Assembly: GCF_963675905.1 (NCBI RefSeq)
Contig: NZ_OY780936.1
Span: 682,001 to 746,000 of the forward strand
Reading direction: 5' to 3'
Origin: an uncultured Bacteroides sp.
Lineage (GTDB): Bacteria; Bacteroidota; Bacteroidia; Bacteroidales; Bacteroidaceae
DNA: 64,000 bases
Part shown: positions 15,989 through 25,534 of the stretch, in pieces
Layout of the letters: each line of letters opens with the position of its first letter
How positions within the stretch are numbered: the first letter of the stretch is position 1
Notes under the pieces: generated by a model
The model's input: only the letters and a program-made list of their open reading frames with translations
Databases searched by the model: none
What the model was told of the DNA's origin: nothing
Program-made: the position numbers and the translations under genes

Positions 15989-17044
15989 CTACTTTTTTAA
16001 TCCTAGCAATTCTTGTAAGGCTTCAATTTTTACAGAGAATTTATTTATGCAAGTTAGTTGCTTTTTGGTTAATCCTTTAATATTTAACCCACATTCATAA
16101 CAGAATTTGGTATCTGCATCATTTTTGTGTCCATTTGGGCATAAATATTTTTCTTCTCCCTTTGAAAATAACCCTTTCACAATTTCAATTTTGCCTTTAT
16201 CAGGAATATTAGTAATAGCATCAACTAAATCCTGCATCAAGACTATATCCTTATCTGTATAATAATCTTTATCAGATTCTAGTAAATTAATAGCGATATT
16301 AATTTTATAATTTCTGATAATATCAATAATACCCTTTGCATCAAATAACTTATTCCGAATGATAAGGTCAGCAACAGCTCTATCATTTGTTCCGTTTAAC
16401 TTACTATATGCAAGATCTATTTGGAGTTTTTTATTTAGTCTGATATAGTATTGCGGGAAGTTTTTAAAAAGTGATTTTTCTTCTTCTGTCATCATCTCGG
16501 CTGATTTTTTACCTGTTAAAAGAAATAAATCAAATAGTTTCTCTGAAATTTCCGGAACATCATATACTGCTAATAAATTCCATTCTTCTTCAGATGGGAA
16601 TGCACCTTTAGTTATATTACTGGTAAGTATTTTTTTAAGATATTCTTTATTTAGTGCATCAGCAGATATTTGCCCTATAGATTTTATGTTTGTTGCATCA
16701 GTCTCAGCTATATCAATTTGGGCTGCTGTACCAATTGCAGAAATCATAAACATTGATTTACTCTTACCTGATATTTCATCAAAGTCAATGTTTAATCCCA
16801 TTATGCAATTTGCTCCAAGACTTACAGCCTTTTTAGATAATTCATCAATTGCTTCTTTATATATTATTTGAAGTTTGTTTTGATATGTGTTAGAGAATCC
16901 TCCAAAAAAATCAGTAAATGATGCTGCAAAGTCAGAAAAAAAATTCGTACCAAGTACTACATTGGTAGATATTATACCCATATATTCTTTAATGTTAGCA
17001 TTTTCTACTGTGTTAGTAGTAGTTATTAAAATATTTCTGTTCAT
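15989..17044 (-). CDS. YbjQ-domain protein with C-terminal zinc ribbon
   Basis: 351-residue protein. Residues 1-110 match the YbjQ/UPF0145 fold ('ILITTTNTVENANIKEYMGII', 'AVSLGANCIMGLNIDF'), which forms pentameric rings of unknown function. A helical middle of about 200 residues follows, then a zinc ribbon (C-x2-H/...-C-x2-C: 'YLCPNGHKNDADTKFCYECG'). No signal peptide. Stand-alone YbjQ proteins are about 105 residues, so the extension is notable. The neighbours are a GIY-YIG nuclease and AbiE genes, which suggests an accessory or defence-linked role. Function unknown. Confidence 0.75.
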   Translation of the reverse strand: MNRNILITTTNTVENANIKEYMGIISTNVVLGTNFFSDFAASFTDFFGGFSNTYQNKLQIIYKEAIDELSKKAVSLGANCIMGLNIDFDEISGKSKSMFMISAIGTAAQIDIAETDATNIKSIGQISADALNKEYLKKILTSNITKGAFPSEEEWNLLAVYDVPEISEKLFDLFLLTGKKSAEMMTEEEKSLFKNFPQYYIRLNKKLQIDLAYSKLNGTNDRAVADLIIRNKLFDAKGIIDIIRNYKINIAINLLESDKDYYTDKDIVLMQDLVDAITNIPDKGKIEIVKGLFSKGEEKYLCPNGHKNDADTKFCYECGLNIKGLTKKQLTCINKFSVKIEALQELLGLKK

Positions 17045-17290
17045 ATATTAGTTTTTAAGATTTCAATTAATACAAACCATTCTTTGTTTATGAGCAAAGT
17101 TTTAATAAATTTGACGGTAATCTTCTTTGTTAACAAATATATATGTTTTATTTTAATAGTAAATCATAAGGACTGTTTTTCTGTTACTTCTAAAGTGTGT
17201 TTTCTAATCCTTTATTGATTTGTTGGCAGTTATCCACATTTATTGGATAACTGGATACTTGATATTTGTTACATTATTTATTTTGTAAAG

Positions 17291-18145
17291 TTAGTTGTTT
17301 GATTCAATAGATTTTAAGATCCTTCCATCTTCCGTTTTCCATTCAGTCAATCCGTTAGCGCTTCTACCCATAACAATTGCTGCTGCAGAAGAGGGGCTAC
17401 TAAATAGGTAATCTTTAGTAAATACGTTCTGCTCTATGATCTTATTTTTAATCAAAGTACTTCTTAACTTTTCCCAATTTTGAGGAAATGAGTTTGTAGT
17501 AGAGTCTGCAATAGCAGAATCTTTGAACACAACAAAACCGTCAGAAGTACTTTGTCCGGTAGCATTTGCACCTCTTGCTGCTTTTATATAAAATGTATTC
17601 TTTTCTTCTTCTTCTTTATTGATACTAACTTTTCTTAGTGGTTCAAATATTTTAAAACCTAAAGAATTTACCAGAAGCTTAATATTCTCAATAAATTCCT
17701 CCATTTCTGATTGGTCTGATTCAGATATACTAGATTTCGTTGGTGAATTTGAATTGGTTAAATTATATCTATCAGTGTCTTTTGCTATTTCATATAATCT
17801 GCTTTCTAAGTATTTTACATGAGCTTTATTAAGATTATTATCCTTGCTTATAAAAGTAATAGCTTCGTTCCAGAAATCTTTTTGTGCGAGATGGTTTTCC
17901 AATCTATTTCTTATGCCTTCAGCTTCACCAATATAGGCAAGATCTTTTTCTTCTATATTGTCTGTTCTTCCAAATAAAATATATACTCCAGTGTTGTCCA
18001 GGTCTGGCCTATTTGCTGACTCTTTGATAAGTTTTCTTGGTAATTTATAAGCTTTTCCTGACCAGTTTGAAAGTTCACAGCTCATTCTTCCATTAGGATC
18101 TCCATCTATGAGATATATTTTAATTGTTTTACCGAATGTTTTCAT
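17291..18145 (-). CDS. GIY-YIG nuclease-like protein with DUF4357 domain
   Basis: 284 residues. A GIY-YIG module (about 48-125) shows 'GVYILFG', 'LAYIGEAEGIRNRL' with the catalytic R, and a later 'KYLESRLYEIA' with the metal-binding E. The C-terminal 90 residues fit DUF4357 ('ANATGQSTSDGFVVFKDS', 'SSPSSAAAIVMGRSANG..EWK'), often fused to nuclease or restriction-related proteins. There is no obvious signal. The gene lies 46 bases after AbiEii in the same direction. It could be a stand-alone nuclease in a defence cluster; substrate unknown. Confidence 0.85.
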   Translation of the reverse strand: MKTFGKTIKIYLIDGDPNGRMSCELSNWSGKAYKLPRKLIKESANRPDLDNTGVYILFGRTDNIEEKDLAYIGEAEGIRNRLENHLAQKDFWNEAITFISKDNNLNKAHVKYLESRLYEIAKDTDRYNLTNSNSPTKSSISESDQSEMEEFIENIKLLVNSLGFKIFEPLRKVSINKEEEEKNTFYIKAARGANATGQSTSDGFVVFKDSAIADSTTNSFPQNWEKLRSTLIKNKIIEQNVFTKDYLFSSPSSAAAIVMGRSANGLTEWKTEDGRILKSIESNN

Positions 18146-18191
18146 ATGCTATAATTGTTTTAAAGTCTAAATGGTATGGATACTACCAGCC

Positions 18192-19022
18192 TTACTCAAA
18201 CCGAATCATATCCACTAACTGCATAAAATAGTCTGCAGACCAGATATCCATTTCTTGAGGATTCTTTATAAAAGGTTTCACATCAGCCTTTACCATCTCA
18301 ATATTAGTATGGCTAATCTTTTCTTTGAGTAATGATTTAAAATTGTCTTGCGTCAATTCACCCTCCTTTAGTGAACCAAATTGATATGTTCGTTCGCAGA
18401 GATGTTTGAAGTCCAGTGCAACATTGTTACGGACATACCATTCAAAGTCATACCAGTCACGTCCCTTTACCCGGTTTTTCCAGTTACGAAAAAGAAGTGC
18501 GTGCATCTTTCCTGCATACAGATCGGGCAATGTGTAGCAACGAGTCATAAATGAATAGGGCAGAAGTAATAGCTTGGACTCAGTAGAGAAACCCAACGGT
18601 GGATTTATATCTACCTCTATTTTGATCTTTATTGCATGTTCTGTTGTAAACTGTAAATTGTATATAGCGGTATCGTCCTTTAGAAAAGCCGATTCAACAT
18701 TGCTTTCATTTTTCTTTATCTTTCTATTGATTACCACATTTCGCCCCAAAGCATTGAATTCATTAATGATAGATTCAAAGTAGTTTTCAAGCATAAAAAT
18801 TTCATCTGATCGCAATAATGAGAAGTCCATATCTTCTGAAAACCGTTGAACTCCGTGAAAGATACGTAAACAAGTGCCACCATAAAATGCTGCTTTATCA
18901 AAGAATCCGCCTCGATGTAATCCTGCAAGTGTAACCTGTTGCATTACTTCGTGTAGTGCATTTGTATAGTCGTTATTGGTTTGTATCTCATAACGAGACA
19001 TCATTTGATCAAATAGATTCAT
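18192..19022 (-). CDS. AbiEii-family nucleotidyltransferase toxin
   Basis: Type IV toxin-antitoxin toxin, 276 residues, of the nucleotidyltransferase AbiEii/AbiGii family (PF08843). Visible signatures are 'KAAFYGGTCLRIFHGVQRFSEDMDFSLL' (the G-G-T-x-L and D-x-D nucleotidyltransferase elements), then 'INPPLGFSTESKLLL' and 'GRDWYDFEWYVRN', which includes the late conserved D-W-Y-D-F motif. Family members transfer nucleotides to tRNA and arrest growth when phage infects. It overlaps the AbiEi gene by 14 bases, the usual order and coupling. Confidence 0.9.
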   Translation of the reverse strand: MNLFDQMMSRYEIQTNNDYTNALHEVMQQVTLAGLHRGGFFDKAAFYGGTCLRIFHGVQRFSEDMDFSLLRSDEIFMLENYFESIINEFNALGRNVVINRKIKKNESNVESAFLKDDTAIYNLQFTTEHAIKIKIEVDINPPLGFSTESKLLLLPYSFMTRCYTLPDLYAGKMHALLFRNWKNRVKGRDWYDFEWYVRNNVALDFKHLCERTYQFGSLKEGELTQDNFKSLLKEKISHTNIEMVKADVKPFIKNPQEMDIWSADYFMQLVDMIRFE

Positions 19023-19647
19023 TGCTTAATAGATTATATAATAGCATTAATTCGGGTTTCCTTTTGTTGCTGATAGTTGCACATGCTTTGATGATCTCCA
19101 GATTTGCATTTTCCAGAGCGGAGAAATCAACTCTTAAATCTTCTTCCAAAAAGATCTGCATTGCTTTAACGGATTGTATTCTTATTCCCTTTGTGGAAAT
19201 AATCATATCGCACAATGCTTTTTCGGGTGTGGCTATAACAAACGCATATTTGTTTTTATAAATCTCTTGTCGTAATCCAATAGAATAATAATTGGGGTTT
19301 ATCTGTATATAATCAAAATGGCCTAGTGGGGTCGCAAAGTTTTTACTTCGCTTTAAAGATGCTGATTTTACAGTGTAAACTCTCTCGGGGATTATTTTGT
19401 AAAAGGACAAGGCGCTTTCAAAGGACACATAAGATGGGCCATAAAGATGGTTTGCAATTAGTTCAGTAGATAAAGGTTGCCCATGTACTTTAGGCGTTAC
19501 TACAAACATTCCTCTCTTTAACCTCACCAGATATCCGGCTTCTTCCATACGCATAACCTTATCCTTGGGTGATTTGTAGTCTCCCAAAGAAGAGATCAGT
19601 GTATTAAAGTCTATCGGTATGATGCCAAACTGCTTTAGAATATCCAT
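19009..19647 (-). CDS. AbiEi-family antitoxin/transcription repressor
   Basis: 212 residues. An N-terminal winged-helix region 'KVMRMEEAGYLVRLKRGMFVV' is followed by the AbiEi C-terminal domain ('YGPSYVSFESALSFY', 'TPEKALCDMI'). AbiEi proteins repress the abiE promoter and counter AbiEii without a stable complex (type IV system). First gene of the pair; a perfect 23-bp inverted repeat stands 28 bases before its start, where a repressor would bind. The pair looks complete. Confidence 0.9.
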   Translation of the reverse strand: MDILKQFGIIPIDFNTLISSLGDYKSPKDKVMRMEEAGYLVRLKRGMFVVTPKVHGQPLSTELIANHLYGPSYVSFESALSFYKIIPERVYTVKSASLKRSKNFATPLGHFDYIQINPNYYSIGLRQEIYKNKYAFVIATPEKALCDMIISTKGIRIQSVKAMQIFLEEDLRVDFSALENANLEIIKACATISNKRKPELMLLYNLLSNESI

Positions 19648-19674
19648 ACGAACTTTGTTTTAGAGGCTGTAAAT

Positions 19675-19733
19675 ATAGTAATTTTTGCATAGATAATAGA
19701 CTTTTTATCGATTATCTATGCAAAAATTACTAT
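19675..19733. promoter_or_regulatory. perfect 23-bp inverted repeat before abiEi (likely operator)
   Basis: Arms 19675-19697 and 19711-19733 are exact reverse complements over 23 bp, separated by 13 bases. The core is TTTTTGCATAGATAAT. It occupies the promoter position of the abiE pair. AbiEi of Streptococcus is known to bind paired inverted repeats in its own promoter. Confidence 0.8.
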
Positions 19734-19932
19734 AATTTAGGTAGGTCATATTAAATTGCCAAGATGCTATAACGTTAGTACACCCAACTTTATATCAGAA
19801 AATGCACTCTAATAGTGCAAAAAACAACAAATATAGCTCTCTCATAGAGCATTTATTTCCGGAATCGTTGAGATCACGTAACCATTATCTTATCAAATGG
19901 CTTGCAGACACAAAACAAACCTCCATAAAAAC

Positions 19933-19965
19933 ATTAAAGGAGAAGATTAACTCTTCCCCTTTAAT
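19933..19965 (-). terminator. terminator of the S46 peptidase operon
   Basis: 14-bp stem with one mismatch (19933-19946 with 19952-19965), 5-nt loop, followed on the minus strand by TGTTTTTATGG. It lies 51 bases after the last peptidase stop codon. Confidence 0.65.
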
Positions 19966-20016
19966 ATTGTTGGCATTTTTGCCAGATAACTCAATGCTGA
20001 GCTTATAAAGCAAAAA

Positions 20017-22179
20017 CTATTCCTTAATCGTCATTTCCTTGATTAAATGTGAAGCTCCTGCAAACTTGTCGATGATGAAAAGTGTATAGCGGATATCGAC
20101 AACTGCTGCACGTTGTGAAGAAGGGCGGAAAGCAATGTCGCCTGTCAGTCCTTCATAGTTGCGGTCGAATGCTGTACCAATGAGTTCGCCTTTGCCGTTA
20201 AACACCGGACTGCCGGAATTTCCTCCGGTATTGTCTGTATTTACAATAAAGCAGACTGGCATTTCACCATTCTTCATGGCATAGCGTCCGAAGTCCTTGT
20301 TGTTATATAATTCTTTCAGCTTAGCCGGAACAACAAACTCGAAGTTATTTGGATCTTCTTTCTGCATCACACCTTTCAGTGTTGTATAGTAATTGTATAC
20401 AGCACCATTTGCAGGTTCATAAGGCAGCACTTGTCCATAAGTGAGGCGTAAAGTTGAATTGGCATCCGGATAAATGGCTTGTCCTTCAGATTTCTTCATA
20501 TCCATCATTCCCTTTACCCATGTTTTGTGAGCTGCATCATAAGCTTTGTTTATTTCCTTCATTTCTGTTGCTGTCTGTGCCAGACCATTAACTACTGAAA
20601 TGCCATAAAGTACCATCCAGTCTTTCTCTATTTTGTAGATACCTGGCTTTTCGATAAACTTGTTGAAGTTCTCTTTTGATCCAAAGATAGAATTGTCGAA
20701 ACAAGCATCCACGAATGCAGAAGTGTTTCCTTTAAAGCGATCTTTTATGATGCTGAAAATAGAGATTCTTTTTCCTTCAGGAATTAAGGCAGCGTATACT
20801 TTAAGCATCTCTTTTGATACTTTTCTGTCTACTGCTGGATTATAATCCTTATCGAAATATTTATCAGCAGCTTTTATCAAAGCTTCTTTTTCTGTATTGA
20901 TCTTCTCTTTATCCTTGCTCTTAAGTGCATTAAGAAGTGATGAAGTAGAAGGCACTTTTGCAAATTCGGTTCCTCTTGACAATGCTTCGGTAAGAATTTG
21001 CTGGTGATACATGGCATCTCTGCGTTGAGCAACAATTTCACGAATTTGGTTGAACGCTTTCTGGTAAGAATCATCATTGTGAGCCTTACCGTAAGCCAGA
21101 AGTTTTTCTTGCTGTGCTTTCTTTGTATCTAGTACCTTTAGACGAACAAGTCCTTCGTTCATGCCGATGGCATTTTTCCAGTAGTTGGCAGAAGAAGCAT
21201 ATTTGCTGGCATACTGTATACGTACGGCCGGATCTTTTTGCATTTCTTCCATCATTACTGTCTGACGAACACCACGTATAGTGTCTCGTGCAAAGTTGGT
21301 TGTCTGCATGCGTTCTTCCACTTCGTCGGAAATCATGTAGCGCCAGTTACTTCCCGGAAATCCCATAGTCATAACATAGTCTTTCTCTTTCACGCCACTG
21401 ATGTTAAGCTTAAAGTACTTCTTAACCTTCAATGGTACGTTATCTTTAGAGTATTCGGCAGATTTTCCATTTTTGTCTGCATAAATACGGAACATAGAGA
21501 AATCTCCGGTTTGACGAGGCCACATCCAGTTATCGGTATCGGCACCAAATTTACCAATGGAAGAAGGAGGAGCACCAACCATACGAATGTCTTTATAAAC
21601 AGTCTTTATAAAGAGGTAATACTTGTTTCCTCCGTAAAAAGCTTTTAGTTCAAGAACGGTAGCAGGAGTAAGCTCAACTTTGTTTTCTTTTGCAAACTTA
21701 TCGGCTACGGTTTTCAGGTATTTAGGTGAAAGATAGTTCAACCCTTCAGGGTCTTCATCTTTCTTCAGACGATCTTGTACGTAAGAAGTTACATCCAGAA
21801 TCTGATCAATGAATGTTACAGTCAGATCTTTGCAGGGAAGTTCCTGTTCACGACTCATAGCCCAGAATCCATCAGTAAGATAATCATGTTTCACAGAGCT
21901 GTGTTGCTGTATATAACTATATCCGCAGTGATGGTTTGTTAAGATAAGGCCTTCGGATGAAATGATTTCACCAGTACATCCTCCACCAAAGTGAACAACT
22001 GCGTCTTTTATACTAATGCCGTTGGGGCTATAAATGGAATCAATAGGAACTTGTAGCCCCAGCTCATACATTGCTACGGCATTTTGTTCTTTCAAATCGG
22101 GAAGCATCCACATGCCTTCATGAGCATAACTGCCCATGAAGTACACAAATGCTGTAGCTGCTAATAAAATTTTCTTCAT
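20017..22179 (-). CDS. S46 dipeptidyl-peptidase, DPP11-type (acidic P1)
   Basis: 720-residue exported serine peptidase of family S46, which removes dipeptides from the N-terminus of peptides in the periplasm. A signal peptide (about 1-19) precedes 'EGMW', the usual mature start. The catalytic His lies in 'TNHHCGY' (83/84), the Asp in '[10 protein letters not shown]' and the nucleophile S655 in 'GGNSGSP'. Residue 673 is Arg in 'FDRN', the residue that gives Porphyromonas DPP11 its preference for Asp/Glu at P1, and length and numbering match that enzyme. It lies 9 bases after a DPP7-type gene in the same operon, so together they would cover acidic and hydrophobic dipeptides. Confidence 0.92.
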   Translation of the reverse strand: MKKILLAATAFVYFMGSYAHEGMWMLPDLKEQNAVAMYELGLQVPIDSIYSPNGISIKDAVVHFGGGCTGEIISSEGLILTNHHCGYSYIQQHSSVKHDYLTDGFWAMSREQELPCKDLTVTFIDQILDVTSYVQDRLKKDEDPEGLNYLSPKYLKTVADKFAKENKVELTPATVLELKAFYGGNKYYLFIKTVYKDIRMVGAPPSSIGKFGADTDNWMWPRQTGDFSMFRIYADKNGKSAEYSKDNVPLKVKKYFKLNISGVKEKDYVMTMGFPGSNWRYMISDEVEERMQTTNFARDTIRGVRQTVMMEEMQKDPAVRIQYASKYASSANYWKNAIGMNEGLVRLKVLDTKKAQQEKLLAYGKAHNDDSYQKAFNQIREIVAQRRDAMYHQQILTEALSRGTEFAKVPSTSSLLNALKSKDKEKINTEKEALIKAADKYFDKDYNPAVDRKVSKEMLKVYAALIPEGKRISIFSIIKDRFKGNTSAFVDACFDNSIFGSKENFNKFIEKPGIYKIEKDWMVLYGISVVNGLAQTATEMKEINKAYDAAHKTWVKGMMDMKKSEGQAIYPDANSTLRLTYGQVLPYEPANGAVYNYYTTLKGVMQKEDPNNFEFVVPAKLKELYNNKDFGRYAMKNGEMPVCFIVNTDNTGGNSGSPVFNGKGELIGTAFDRNYEGLTGDIAFRPSSQRAAVVDIRYTLFIIDKFAGASHLIKEMTIKE

Positions 22180-22188
22180 ATATCTATT

Positions 22189-24354
22189 TTATTCTACAAT
22201 AGTCATTTCGTCAATCAAATGTTTGCTGTTACCTAGTTTATCTACAATAAACAGAATGTAACGGATGTCTACGCAGATGCATCTTTGAAGATCATTGTCG
22301 AAGTTGATATCTCCGCTTAATGATTCCCAGTTGCCATCAAATGCTGCACCAATTAACTGACCTTTGCCGTTGATAACCGGACTTCCGGAATTACCTCCGG
22401 TGATGTCGTTTGTAGAAAGGAAACAAACTGGCATTTCACCATTCTTTAAAGCATAACGTCCGAAGTCTTTATTGTTATACAATTCTTTAAGCTTTGCAGG
22501 AACTACAAACTCTGAATTGTTTGGATCTTCTTTCTCCATGATACCTTTCATGGTAGTGAAGTAGTTATAGTGTACTCCATCTTTTGGATTGTATGATTTT
22601 ACATTTCCATAAGTTAGACGAATGGTAAAGTTAGCATCAGGGTAGGATGGGGTAGGTTCTTTCATTTCGCCCAATCCACGTACATAAGTCTTGTGTAGCA
22701 ATGTAAGTGGTTCAGTTACCGTGTTGCGCTCGTCGCTTAATTTACTATTCATTTCGTATTTAGAACGCACGAACTTTGTCATTAAGTCTTTGTCTAAAGC
22801 TTTAATAGATGGGCTCTTAACAAAATTGTCGAAGTTTGTCTGGTTGGCAAAAATAGAATTGTCGTAACAAGCATCAACAAATTTATTATAGTCACCTTTG
22901 AACTCTTTTTCAATTACAGAATAGATTGACGGACGTTGTTCGGCAGGAATCATTTCTGCATATAATGGAAGAAGTGCTTTTGCTACTTTTCTGTCTACTT
23001 CATGGTCGTAATCTTTGTTGTGGATTTCAGCAAATACTTTCTTCATAGCTGTAATAACAGAATCTGCTTTTGCTTTATCCTTATCTTTTAATGCGGCTTT
23101 TAGTTTATCGCACAATAAATATGGAGTTCCGAATTCAATTCCTCCAAGGAAAACTTCTCTGAAGCAAGTCCATTGATAATTGATAGCTGATGTTTTAGCA
23201 ACTGCATCATCAATCTCTTTAACTACATTCATGTAATCCTGATTGCCTTTTGATTTAGCAAATTCCTGGAATCTTTTTTCCTGAGCTAATTTTGTTTCAA
23301 TAACTTTATTATCAACGATAGCTTTATTCATTCCGATAGAGTTTTTCCAGTAGTTGCTTGAACTGGCAAATTTGCTTGCGTACTGGATACGAACTTTGTC
23401 GCTTTTAGCCATTTCTGCTCTTAATACATTCTGGCGAGCTTCGCGCACACGGATTCTTGGTGCATTCTGAGCTTCCATACGTTCTTTTACCTCAGATGCA
23501 GTAAGATAACGTGAAGTGCTTCCCGGGAAACCCATAATCATGGCATAATCTCCCTCTTCAACTCCTTTTAATGAAACACTTAAGTGCTTCTTACATTTTA
23601 AAGGAACATTCTTTTCGCTGTATTCAGCTGGTTCACCGTTAGCATCTGCATAAATACGGAACATTGAGAAGTCTCCGGTATGACGAGGCCACATCCAGTT
23701 ATCTGTCTCTCCACCAAATTTACCAATGGATGAAGGAGGCGCAGCAACCATACGTACATCGCTGTATCTTTTCTTATATAATAGGTAGAACTTATTTCCT
23801 GCATAAAAAGGAAGAGCTTGAGCACTGATACCAGGTTTGCCTTTCAAGTCGCTCTTTGCTAAAAGTTCATCTGCTAATTTTGTCAGATAAGGAGTTGTAT
23901 AAGAATATATTTCTGATACTTTTCCTTCCTTTACCTGAGCATTAACTATATTTGTTATGTCTTCAATTCTTTCAATGAATGTAAAAGCTAGTCCTGGAGT
24001 TGGAATTTCTTCTTTGCGGTTTTTAGCCCAGAAACCATTAGTTAAATAATCATGCTCAACAGAACTGTGCTGTTGGATAGCACCATAACCACAATGGTGA
24101 TTGGTAAGAATCAATCCTTCGGAGGAGATAATCTCTCCTGTGCATCCACCGCCAAAAATACCTACAGCATCTTTGAGCGAAATACCATTCGGATTGTACA
24201 CCTCATCGGCTTCCATCAGTAAGCCTTGTTTTTTCATCATTTCAATAGAATGTTGTTCCTTCATAAGCTGAAGTAACCACATACCTTCGTCCGCCTTTGC
24301 AGAAACAAATGTCAGTACTAATAGTACGAACAAAGAAGTTTTTAGTTTATTCAT
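22189..24354 (-). CDS. S46 dipeptidyl-peptidase, DPP7-type (hydrophobic P1)
   Basis: 721-residue paralogue of the downstream gene, with signal peptide (1-21, then 'DEGMW'), 'TNHHCGY', '[10 protein letters not shown]' and 'GGNSGSP' (S656). At the specificity position it has Gly674 in 'FDGNW', as in DPP7 enzymes that prefer hydrophobic residues at P1, where the neighbour has Arg. First gene of the pair. The two proteins are strongly similar along their whole length, so they arose by duplication. They likely supply dipeptides from protein digestion for uptake. Confidence 0.92.
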   Translation of the reverse strand: MNKLKTSLFVLLVLTFVSAKADEGMWLLQLMKEQHSIEMMKKQGLLMEADEVYNPNGISLKDAVGIFGGGCTGEIISSEGLILTNHHCGYGAIQQHSSVEHDYLTNGFWAKNRKEEIPTPGLAFTFIERIEDITNIVNAQVKEGKVSEIYSYTTPYLTKLADELLAKSDLKGKPGISAQALPFYAGNKFYLLYKKRYSDVRMVAAPPSSIGKFGGETDNWMWPRHTGDFSMFRIYADANGEPAEYSEKNVPLKCKKHLSVSLKGVEEGDYAMIMGFPGSTSRYLTASEVKERMEAQNAPRIRVREARQNVLRAEMAKSDKVRIQYASKFASSSNYWKNSIGMNKAIVDNKVIETKLAQEKRFQEFAKSKGNQDYMNVVKEIDDAVAKTSAINYQWTCFREVFLGGIEFGTPYLLCDKLKAALKDKDKAKADSVITAMKKVFAEIHNKDYDHEVDRKVAKALLPLYAEMIPAEQRPSIYSVIEKEFKGDYNKFVDACYDNSIFANQTNFDNFVKSPSIKALDKDLMTKFVRSKYEMNSKLSDERNTVTEPLTLLHKTYVRGLGEMKEPTPSYPDANFTIRLTYGNVKSYNPKDGVHYNYFTTMKGIMEKEDPNNSEFVVPAKLKELYNNKDFGRYALKNGEMPVCFLSTNDITGGNSGSPVINGKGQLIGAAFDGNWESLSGDINFDNDLQRCICVDIRYILFIVDKLGNSKHLIDEMTIVE

Positions 24355-24385
24355 GCAATTTATATTTAGTATTTATTTTGAAATA

Positions 24386-24393
24386 CAAAGATA
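24386..24393 (-). promoter_or_regulatory. candidate -7 element of the S46 operon
   Basis: TATCTTTG on the minus strand, 32 bases before the DPP7-type start, fits TAnnTTTG. The -33 region lacks a clean TTTG. Confidence 0.5.
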
Positions 24394-24521
24394 TAATTAA
24401 ATATTTGTTCATTCTTTAAACCTTTTCATAACATCTTTAGGATAATGAAGTTTTTATAAATATTTATAGTTTATCAGATTACAGATTACTGATTAAAATG
24501 AAAAGTTAGCTCCTGATTTCA

Positions 24522-24623
24522 GTTTTTCTGAAATGCAGAAAAACGAACTATTGATATCAGACATGGATTGAAATGAACTAGATTTGTCCTGAAACTTCGT
24601 TTAAATGGAGTAAACGAATCCAT
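24522..24623. repeat. paired hairpins in a gene-free stretch
   Basis: The 409 bases between the S46 operon and the DUF4369 gene hold no gene. They contain a perfect 9-bp hairpin (24522-24530/24536-24544, loop AAATG) and a perfect 8-bp hairpin (24596-24603/24611-24618, loop AATGGAG). The second is enclosed by an outer 7-bp pairing (24563-24569 with 24617-24623) that partly competes with it. A small structured RNA or a repeat relic is possible. Confidence 0.45.
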
Positions 24624-24714
24624 TTTTCAGTTAATTATTAGTAGTATGCAAAGAAATTCATAGGCAAAAGTTTTAAATATTGATAAAATGTTTTTCTGGC
24701 TAAATTATTGGTGT

Positions 24715-24722
24715 TACATTTG
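24715..24722 (+). promoter_or_regulatory. candidate -7 element of the DUF4369 lipoprotein gene
   Basis: TACATTTG matches TAnnTTTG, 41 bases before the start codon. The -33 is weak (TTTC at suboptimal spacing). Confidence 0.5.
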
Positions 24723-24763
24723 CCTTATAATATTAATAATGATTTTATTTATTCAGATAAAAT

Positions 24764-25534
24764 ATGATGAAATTCTACTTTTCATTAGTCTTGGTTTTAT
24801 TGACATTGACTTCTTGCAATAAAAGTTATAAAATTACAGGTGTATCTTCAGTTTCTAATTTAGATGGAAAGACGTTATTTCTTAAAGTTGCTCAAGATGG
24901 ACAATGGGTGAATGTAGATTCGGCAGAGATTGTTCATGGAGAATTTACAATGAAAGGATGTGTGGATTCAGTGCAGATGGTATCTCTTTTCGTGGACGAT
25001 GAGAATATTATGCCAATGGTATTGGAAGGTGGAAACATTGAAATAAATATATCCAATACAAAACTTTCCGTGAAGGGCTCTCCGCTGAATGATAAATTAT
25101 ATGCTTTTGTTGAAAAGAAAGCATCTATGGATACTCGGGTTGAAGAACTGGAACATAAAGAAGCAAAAATGATTTTGGATGGTGTTGATCCGGCTGAAAT
25201 AAATCAGATACTTACAAAAGAAAGTGATCAGCTAATGAATGAGATGAATGGATATGTGAAGTCTTTTATTGCTGAAAATTATGAAAATGTACTGGGCCCC
25301 GGAGTCTTTATGATGATGTGCAGCAATTTTCCTTATCCATTGATGACTCCTGCTTTGGAAGATATAGTAAAAAGCTCTCCTGAATCATTTAAAAATAATC
25401 CCCTGATTAAAGAATATGTGACTAAGGCTCACGAAAACATGCAATCAATTCAGGAACATCAGATTATGCAGCAAAACGAACAGCAACAAGCTGCAATGAT
25501 GTCTCAGACTCAGCCTGCTGCTGCTAGTAATTAA
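24764..25534 (+). CDS. DUF4369 lipoprotein
   Basis: 256-residue lipoprotein; lipobox 'LTSC' (C18). Residues 22-115 fit the DUF4369 domain ('YKITGVSSVSNLDGKTLFLK', 'DGQWVNVDSAEIVHGEFTMKG', 'MVLEGGNIEINI'). This domain usually stands before a TlpA-like thioredoxin domain in Bacteroidales, but here the rest is helical with no CxxC, and the C-terminus is rich in Q, M and A. It may be a thiol-redox partner that lost its catalytic domain, or an envelope protein on its own. Its stop overlaps the convergent plsC by four bases. ATG at 24767 is an equal start. Confidence 0.8.
   Translation: MMKFYFSLVLVLLTLTSCNKSYKITGVSSVSNLDGKTLFLKVAQDGQWVNVDSAEIVHGEFTMKGCVDSVQMVSLFVDDENIMPMVLEGGNIEINISNTKLSVKGSPLNDKLYAFVEKKASMDTRVEELEHKEAKMILDGVDPAEINQILTKESDQLMNEMNGYVKSFIAENYENVLGPGVFMMMCSNFPYPLMTPALEDIVKSSPESFKNNPLIKEYVTKAHENMQSIQEHQIMQQNEQQQAAMMSQTQPAAASN

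Noticed and set aside
19802-20008. 68-codon reading frame between abiEi and the S46 operon
   Set aside because: No family resemblance, no promoter or ribosome site, and it overlaps the terminator stem at 19933-19965.
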